Part shown: in pieces, positions 46,494-64,000 of the stretch | Position numbering within the stretch: the stretch's first letter is position 1 | How the letters are laid out: every line of letters starts with the position of its first letter | Assembly (NCBI GenBank): GCA_964016885.1 | Contig: OZ024742.1 | Coordinates: forward strand, 12,250,681-12,314,680 | Source: Eledone cirrhosa | Lineage: Eukaryota > Mollusca > Cephalopoda > Octopoda > Eledonidae | Direction: 5' to 3' | Length of the DNA stretch: 64,000 bases | Program-made: the position numbers and the translations under genes | The notes under the pieces: generated by a model | Told to the model about the DNA's origin: nothing | Databases searched by the model: none | What the model saw: only the letters and a program-made list of their open reading frames with translations

Positions 46494-46929
46494 TGCTACT
46501 GTGCGTCTGTATACATATATGTATGTACGTATACATACATACTTGCATTTAAGTAGTTGCCATACTAAGAGTGAGAAACGAAATTTCGTTTTCATTTTTT
46601 TCAACTTATCGTTTTCGGTATGCCTGACCGATTTAACTCACTCAATATGCAAATTAGGCTGCTCAGTCGTTAATTTTCATAAGGAAAGTATATACTTTCG
46701 AACGTTCAACTATCTGGCAGATGGGTTAACGGTGCTGATTATGGTTAACAAGCTTGAAACTAGTGCATCATTTCTGTGTCAGTGTTGAACAAAAGGGTGA
46801 CGTGGTTGCCTTAACACCGTATGGCATAGATTCAGGCTGTTCAGTTTGTTGACAAACGAACAAAGCGGCGTTATAATAAGCGTCCGCTAAACTGATGCGT
46901 GCATATATGTATGTGTACCTGTATGTATA

Positions 46930-47003
<74 letters not shown>

Positions 47004-47436
47004 TGCTACTGTGCGTCTGTATACATATATGTATGTACGTATACATACATACTTACATTTAAGTAAGTGCCATACTAAGAGTGAGAAATGAAATTTCGTT
47101 TTCATTTTTTTTCAACTTATCGTTTTCGGTATGCCTGACCGATTTAACTCACTCAATATTCAAATTAGGCTGCTCAACCGTTAATTTTCATAAGGAAATT
47201 ATATACTTTCGAACGTTCACCTATCTGGCAGATGGGTAAACGGTGCTGATGATGGTTGACAAGCTTGAAACTAGTGCATCGTTCCTGTGTCAATGTTGAA
47301 CAAAAGGGTGACGTGGTTGCCTTAACACCGTATGGCATAGATTCAGGCTGTTCAGTTTGTTGACAAACGAACAAAGCGGCGTTATAATAAGCGTCCGCTA
47401 AACTGATGCGTGCATATATGTATGTGTACCTGTATG

Positions 47437-47468
<32 letters not shown>

Positions 47469-47910
47469 TATGCATGCTACTGTGCGTCTGTATACATATA
47501 TGTATGTACGTATACATACATACTTACATTTAAGTAATGGCCATACTAGGAGTTAGAAATGAAATTACGTTTTAATTTTTTTTAACTTATCGTTTTCTGT
47601 ATGCCTGACCGATTTAACTCACTCAATATGCAAATTAGGCTGCTCAGCCGTTAATTTTCATAAGGAAAGTATATACTTTCGAACGTTCAACTATCTGGCA
47701 GATGGGTAAACGGTGCTGATGATGGCTAACAAGCTTGAAACTAGTGCATCGTTCCTGTGGCAGTGTTGTATAAAAGGGTGACGTTGTTGCCTTAACACCG
47801 TATGGCATAGATTCAGGCTGTTCAGTTTGTTGACAAACGAACAATGCGGCGTTATAATAAGCGTCCGCTAAACTGATGCGTGCATATATGTATGTGTACC
47901 TGTATGTATG

Positions 47911-47966
<56 letters not shown>

Positions 47967-48403
47967 TGCTACTGTGCGTCTGTATACATATATGTATGTA
48001 CGTATACATACATACTTACATTTAAGAAAATGCCATACTAAGAGTGAGAAATGAAATTTCGTTTTCATTTTTTTTCAACTTATCGTTTTCGGTATGCCTG
48101 ACCGATTTAACTCACTCAATATGCAAATCAGGATGCTCAGCCGTTAATTTTCATAAGGAAAGTATATACTTTCGAACGTTCAACTATCTGGCAGATGGGG
48201 AAACGGTGCTGATGTTGGCTAACAAGCTTGAATCTAGTGCATCCTTTCTGTGTCAGTGTTGAACAAAAGGGTCACGTGGTTGCCTTAACACCGTATGGCA
48301 TAGATTCAGGCTGTTCAGTTTGTTGACAAACGAACAAAGCGGCGTTATAATAAGTGTCCGCTCAACTGATGCGTGCATATATGTATGTGTACCTGTATGT
48401 ATA

Positions 48404-48434
<31 letters not shown>

Positions 48435-49331
48435 TTGCATGCTACTGTGCGTCTGTATACATATATGTATGTACGTATACATACATACTTACATTTAAGT
48501 AAGTGCCATACTAAGAGTGAGAAATGAAATTTCGTTTTCATTTTTCTTCAACTTATCGCTTTCGGTATGCCTGACCGATTTAACTCACTCAATATGCAAA
48601 TTAGGCTGCTCAGCCGTTAATTTTCATAAGAAAAGGATATACTTTCGAACGTTCAACTATCTGGCAGATGGGTAAACGGTGCTGATGATGGCTAACAAGC
48701 TTGAAACTAGTGCATCGTTCCTGTGTCAGTGTTGAACAAAAGGGTGACGTGGTTGCCTTTACACCGTATGGCATAGATTCAGGCTGTTCAGTTTGTTGAC
48801 AAACGAACAAAGCGTGGTTATAATAAGCGTCCGCTAAACTGATGCGTGCATATATGTATGTGTACCTGTATGTATATATATATATATATTTGCATGCTAC
48901 TGTGCGTCTGTATACATATATGTATGTACGTATACATACATACTTACATTTAAGTAAGTGCCATACTAAGAGTGAGAAATGAAATTTCGTTTTCATTTTT
49001 CTTCAACTTATCGCTTTCGGTATGGCTGACCGATTTAACTCACTCAATATGCAAATTAGGCTGCTCAGCCGTTAATTTTCATAAGGAAAGTATATACTTT
49101 CGAACGTTCAACTATCTGGCAGATGGGTAAACGGTGCTGATGATGGCTAACAAGCTTGAAACTAGTGCATCGTTCCTGTGTAAGTGTTGAACAAAAGGGT
49201 GACGTGGTTGCCTTAACACCGTATGGCATAGATTCAGGCTGTTCAGTTTCTTGACAAACGAACAAAGCGGCGTTATAATAGGCGTCCGCTAAACTGATGC
49301 GTGCATATATGTATGTGTACCTGTATGTATA

Positions 49332-49371
<40 letters not shown>

Positions 49372-49809
49372 CATGCTACTGTGCGTCTGTATACATATAT
49401 GTATGTACGTATACATACATACTTACATTTAAGTAAGTGCCATACTAAGAGTGAGAAATGAAATTTCGTTTTCATTTTTCTTCAACTTATCGCTTTCGGT
49501 ATGCCTGACCGATTTAACTCACTCAATATGCAAATTAGGCTGCTCAGCCGTTAATTTTCATAAGGAAAGGTATACTTTCTAACGTTCAACTATCTGGCAG
49601 ATGGGTAAACGGTGCTGATGATGGCTAACAAGCTTGAAACTAGTGCATCGTTCCTGTGTCAGTGTTGAACAAAAGGGTGTCGTGGTTGCCTTAACACCGT
49701 ATGGCATAGATTCAGGCTGTTCAGTTTGTTGACAAACGAACAAAGCGGCGTTATAATAAGCGTCCGCTAAACTGATGCGTGCATATATGTATGTGTACCT
49801 GTATGTATA

Positions 49810-49891
<82 letters not shown>

Positions 49892-51267
49892 TGCTACTGT
49901 GCGTCTGTATACATATATGTATGTACGTATACATACATACTTACATTTAAGTAAGTGCCATACTAAGAGTGAGAAATGAAATTTCGTTTTCATTTTTTTT
50001 CAGCTTATCGTTTTCGGTATGCCTGACCGATTTAACTCACTCAATATTCAAATTAGGCTGCCAAACCGTTAATTTTCATAAGGAAAGTATATACTTTCGA
50101 ACGTTCAACTATCAGGCAGATGGGTAAACGGTGCTGATGATGGTTAACAAGCTTGAAACTAGTGCATCGTTCCTGTGTCAATGTTGAACAAAAGGGTGAC
50201 GTGGTTGCCTTAACACCGTATGGCATAGATTCAGGCTGTTCAGTTTGTTGACAAACGAACAAAGCGGCGTTATAATAAGCGTCCGCTAAACTGATGCGTG
50301 CATATATGTATGTGTACCTGTATGTATATATATGTATATATATATATATATATATTTGCATGCTACTGTGCGTCTGTATACATATATGTATGTACGTATA
50401 CATACATACTTACATTTAAGTAAGTGCCATACTAAGAGTGAGAAATGAAATTTCGTTTTCATTTTTCTTCAACTTATCGCTTTCGGTATGCCTGACCGAT
50501 TTAACTCACTCAATATGCAAATTAGGCTGCTCAGCCGTTAATTTTCATAAGAAAAGGATATACTTTCGAACGTTCAACTATCTGGCAGATGGGTAAACGG
50601 TGCTGATGATGGCTAACAAGCTTGAAACTAGTGCATCGTTCCTGTGTCAGTGTTGAACAAAAGGGTGACGTGGTTGCCTTAACACCGTATGGCATAGATT
50701 CAGGCTGTTCAGTTTGTTGACAAACGAACAAAGCGTGGTTATAATAAGCGTCCGCTAAACTGATGCGTGCATATATGTATGTGTACCTGTATGTATATAT
50801 ATGTATATATATATATATATATATATTTGCATGCTACTGTGCGTCTGTATACATATATGTATGTACGTATACATACATATTACATTTAAGTAAGTGCCAT
50901 ACTAAGAGTGAGAAATGAAATTTCGTTTTCATTTTTCTTCAACTTATCGCTTTCGGTATGGCTGACCGATTTAACTCACTCAATATGCAAATTAGGCTGC
51001 TCAGCCGTTAATTTTCATAAGGAAAGTATATACTTTCGAACGTTCAACTATCTGGCAGATGGGTAAACGGTGCTGATGATGGCTAACAAGCTTGAAACTA
51101 GTGCATCGTTCCTGTGTAAGTGTTGAACAAAAGGGTGACGTGGTTGCCTTAACACCGTATGGCATAGATTCAGGCTGTTCAGTTTCTTGACAAACGAACA
51201 AAGCGGCGTTATAATAGGCGTCCGCTATACTGATGCGTGCATATATGTATGTGTACCTGTATGTATA

Positions 51268-51305
<38 letters not shown>

Positions 51306-51744
51306 CATGCTACTGTGCGTCTGTATACATATATGTATGTACGTATACATACATACTTACATTTAAGTAAGTGCCATACTAAGAGTGAGAAATGAAATTT
51401 CGTTTTCATTTTTCTTCAACTTATCGCTTTCGGTATGCCCGATCCATTTAACTCACTCAATATGCAAATTAGGCTGCTCAGCCGTTAATTTTCATAAGGA
51501 AAGTATATACTTTCGAACGTTCAACTATCTGGCAGATGGGTAAACGGTGCTGATGATGGCTAACAAGCTCGAAACTAGTGCATCGTTCCTGTGTCAGTGT
51601 TGAACAAAAGGGTGTCGTGGTTGCCTTAACACCGTATGGCATAGATTCAGGCTGTTCAGTTTGTTGACAAACGAACAAAGCGGCGTTATAATAAGCGTCC
51701 GCTAAACTGATGCGTGCATATATGTATGTGTACCTGTATGTATA

Positions 51745-51864
<120 letters not shown>

Positions 51865-52301
51865 TGCTACTGTGCGTCTGTATACATATATGTATGTACG
51901 TATACATACATACTTACATTTAAGTAAGTGCCATACTAAGAGTGAGAAATGAAATTTCGTTTTCATTTTTTTTCAACTTATCGTTTTCGGTATGCCTGAC
52001 CGATTTAACTCACTCAATATTCAAATTAGGCTGCTCAACCGTTAATTTTCATAAGGAAATTATATACTTTCGAACGTTCAACTATCTGGCAGATGGGTAA
52101 ACGGTGCTGATGATGGTTAACAAGCTTGAAACTAGTGCATCGTTCCTGTGTCAATGTTGAACAAAAGGGTGACGTGGTTGCCTTAACACCGTATGGCATA
52201 GATTCAGGCTGTTCAGTTTGTTGACAAACGAACAAAGCGGCGTTATAATAAGCGTCCGCTAAACTGATGCGTGCATATATGTATGTGTACCTGTATGTAT
52301 A

Positions 52302-52361
<60 letters not shown>

Positions 52362-52807
52362 TATATGCATGCTACTGTGCGTCTGTATACATATATGTAT
52401 GTACGTATACATATATACTTACATTTAAGTAAGTGCCATACTAAGAGTGAGAAATGAAATTTCGTTTTCATTTTTTATTCAACTTATCGTTTTCGGTATG
52501 CCCGACCCATTTAACTCACTCAATATGCAAATTAGGCTGCTCAGCCGTTAATTTTCATAAGGAAAGTATATACTTTCGAACGTTCAACTATCTGGCAGAT
52601 GGGTAAACGGTGCTGATGATGGCTAACAAGCTTGAAACTAGTGCATCGTTCCTGTGTCAGTGTTGAACAAAAGGGTGTCGTGGTTGCCTTAACACCGTAT
52701 GGCATAGATTCAGGCTGTTCAGTTTCTTGACAAACGAACAAAGCGGCGTTATAATAAGCGTCCGCTAAACTGATGCGTGCATATATGTATGTGTACCTGT
52801 ATGTATA

Positions 52808-52969
<162 letters not shown>

Positions 52970-53411
52970 TGCATGCTACTGTGCGTCTGTATACATATAT
53001 GTATGTACGTATACATATATACTTACATTTAAGTAAGTGCCATACTAAGAGTGAGAAATGAAATTTCGTTTTCATTTTTTATTCAACTTATCGTTTTCGG
53101 TATGCCCGACCCATTTAACTCACTCAATATGCAAATTAGGCTGCTCAGCCGTTAATTTTCATAAGGAAAGTATATACTTTCGAACGTTCAACTATCTGGC
53201 AGATGGGTAAACGGTGCTGATGATGGCTAACAAGCTTGAAACTAGTGCATCGTTCCTGTGTCAGTGTTGAACAAAAGGGTGTCGTGGTTGCCTTAACACC
53301 GTATGGCATAGATTCAGGCTGTTCAGTTTGTTGACAAACGAACAAAGCGGCGTTATAATAAGCGTCCGCTAAACTGATGCGTGCATATATGTATGTGTAC
53401 CTGTATGTATA

Positions 53412-53537
<126 letters not shown>

Positions 53538-54445
53538 TGCTACTGTGCGTCTGTATACATATATGTATGTACGTATACATACATACTTACATTTAAGTAA
53601 GTGCCATACTAAGAGTGAGAAATGAAATTTCGTTTTTATTTTTTTTCAACTTATCGTTTTCGGTATGCCTGACCGATTTAACTCACTCAATATTCAAATT
53701 AGGCTGCTCAACCGTTAATTTTCATAAGGAAATTATATACTTTCGAACGTTCAACTATCTGGCAGATGGGTAAACGGTGCTGATGATGGTTAACAAGCTT
53801 GAAACTAGTGCATCGTTCCTGTGACAATGTTGAACAAAAGGGTGACGTGGTTGCCTTAACACCGTATGGCATAGATTCAGGCTGTTCAGTTTGTTGACAA
53901 ACGAACAAAGCGGCGTTATAATAAGCGTCCGCTAAACTGATGCGTGCATATATGTATGTGTACCTGTATGTATATATATGTATATATATATATATATATA
54001 TATTTGCATGCTACTGTGCGTCTGTATACATATATGTATGTACGTATACATACATACTTACATTTAAGTAAGTGCCATACTAAGAGTGAGAAATGAAATT
54101 TCGTTTTCATTTTTCTTCAACTTATCGCTTTCGGTATGCCTGACCGATTTAACTCACTCAATATGCAAATTAGGCTGCTCAGCCGTTAATTTTCATAAGG
54201 AAAGTATATACTTTCGAACGTTCAACTATCTGGCAGATGGGTAAACGGTGCTGATGATGGCTAACAAGCTTGAAACTAGTGCATCGTTCCTGTGTCAGTG
54301 TTGAACAAAAGGGTGACGTGGTTGTCTTAACAACCTATGGCATAGATTCAGGCTGTTCAGTTTGTTGACAAACGAACAAAGCGGCGTTATAATAAGCGTC
54401 CGCTAAACTGATGCGTGCATATATGTATGTGTACATGTATGTATA

Positions 54446-54569
<124 letters not shown>

Positions 54570-54744
54570 TGCATGCTACTGTGCGTCTGTATACATATAT
54601 GTATGTACGTATACATACATACTTACATTTAAGTAAGTGCCATACTAAGAGTGAGAAATGAAATTTCGTTTTCATTTTTTTTTCAACTTATCGTTTTCGG
54701 TATGCCCGACCCATTTAACTCACTCAATATGCAAATTAGGCTGC

Positions 54745-60011
<5,267 letters not shown>

Positions 60012-60280
60012 TCAGCCGTTAATTTTCATAAGGAAAGTATATACTTTCGAACGTTCAACTATCTGGCAGATGGGTAAACGGTGCTGATGATGGCTAACAA
60101 GCTTGAAACTAGTGCATCGTTCCTGTGTCAGTGTTGAAATAAAGGGTGACGTGGTTGCCTTAACACCGTATGGCATAGATTCAGGCTGTTCAGTTTGTTG
60201 ACAGACGAACAAAGCGGCGTTATAATAAGCGCGTCCGCTAAACTGATGCGTGCTTATATGTATGTGTACCTGTATGTATA

Positions 60281-60408
<128 letters not shown>

Positions 60409-60578
60409 TGCTACTGTGCGTCTGTATACATATATGTATGTACGTAAACATACATACTTACATTTAAGTAAGTGCCATACTAAGAGTGAGAAATGAAATT
60501 TCGTTTTGATTTTTTTTCAACTTATCGTTTTCGGTATGCCTGACCGATTTAACTCACTCAATATTCAAATTAGGCTGC

Positions 60579-63262
<2,684 letters not shown>

Positions 63263-63528
63263 TCAGCCGTTAATTTTCATAAGGAAAGGATATACTTTCG
63301 AACGTTCAACTATCTGGCAGATGGGTAAACGGTGCTGATGATGGCTAACAAGCTTGAAACTAGTGCATCGTTCCTGTGTCAGTGTTGAACAAAAGGGTGA
63401 CGTGATGCCTTAACACCGTATGGCATAGATTCAGGCTGTTCAGTTTGTTGACAAACGAACAAAGCGGCGTTATAATAAGCGTCCGCTAAACTGATGCGTG
63501 CATATATGTATGTGTACCTGTATGTATA

Positions 63529-63602
<74 letters not shown>

Positions 63603-64000
63603 TGCTACTGTGCGTCTGTATACATATATGTATGTACGTATACATACATACTTACATTTAAGTAAGTGCCATACTAAGAGTGAGAAATGAAATTTCGTTT
63701 TCATTTTTTTTCAGCTTATCGTTTTCGGTATGCCTGACCGATTTAACTCACTCAATATTCAAATTAGGCTGCTCAACCGTTAATTTTCATAAGGAAAGTA
63801 TATACTTTCGAACGTTCAACTATCAGGCAGATGGGTAAACGGTGCTGATGATGGTTAACAAGCTTGAAACTAGTGCATCGTTCCTGTGTCAATGTTGAAC
63901 AAAAGGGTGACGTGGTTGCCTTAACACCGTATGGCATAGATTCAGGCTGTTCAGTTTGTTGACAAACGAACAAAGCGGCGTTATAATAAGCGTCCGCTAA

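Overview
The window is repeat-rich eukaryotic DNA, most likely from a coleoid cephalopod and probably an octopus. The evidence is a set of tRNA-derived SINE pieces with the 'ggcacaaggcc' 3' module and the 'atcgacccc..aaggatgaaa' body typical of cephalopod SINEs, non-LTR and Penelope-like retroelements, and very heavy (TA)n, (CA)n and trinucleotide microsatellites. I found no convincing host protein gene, no functional tRNA or rRNA gene and nothing bacterial. Every protein-like signal belongs to a retroelement or is a translation artefact of simple repeats.

Layout. Positions 1-2268 (minus strand) hold a 5'-truncated Tx1/L1-like LINE whose ORF2 is open for about 756 codons and runs off the left edge. 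Positions 2271-3336 hold (TAGA)n, a SINE, a long (GTT)n and an (ATT)n tract. Positions 3337-8347 (plus strand) hold a second, near full-length but dead copy of the same LINE group: structured 5' UTR, ORF1 with a broken CCHC knuckle, ORF2 with endonuclease, RT and C-terminal Cys-His motif, and a 3' stem-loop with AATAAA. It lies between two (ATT)n tracts. Positions 8348-9842 are trinucleotide and CA repeats. Positions 9930-14048 hold a decayed Penelope-like element: RT with YRDD, then GIY-YIG endonuclease, bracketed by pseudo-LTRs in direct and inverted orientation. Three of those pseudo-LTR copies each fold into a hammerhead-type ribozyme. Positions 14049-21195 are a mosaic of (TA)n tracts, a TA-flanked MITE, SINEs, a Rex1-like RT remnant, a 58-bp minisatellite and two clean inverted repeats.

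From 21196 to the right edge (and beyond) the sequence is one tandem array. I count 83 unit anchors over 42.8 kb with a mean period of about 518 bp (range 455-611). Nearly all length variation comes from one embedded (TA)n tract per unit. Units fall into subfamilies arranged in nested higher-order repeats, including a four-unit block of about 2.0 kb and a five-unit block of about 2.63 kb. Each unit also carries hairpin-forming dyads, an antisense reading frame, and a CTGATGA-stem-GAAA core resembling half of a hammerhead ribozyme.

The most interesting combination is the Penelope-like element with ribozyme-bearing pseudo-LTRs in the same window as a giant satellite with a partial hammerhead-like core. 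A retrozyme-like origin of the satellite is a testable hypothesis, not a demonstrated fact.
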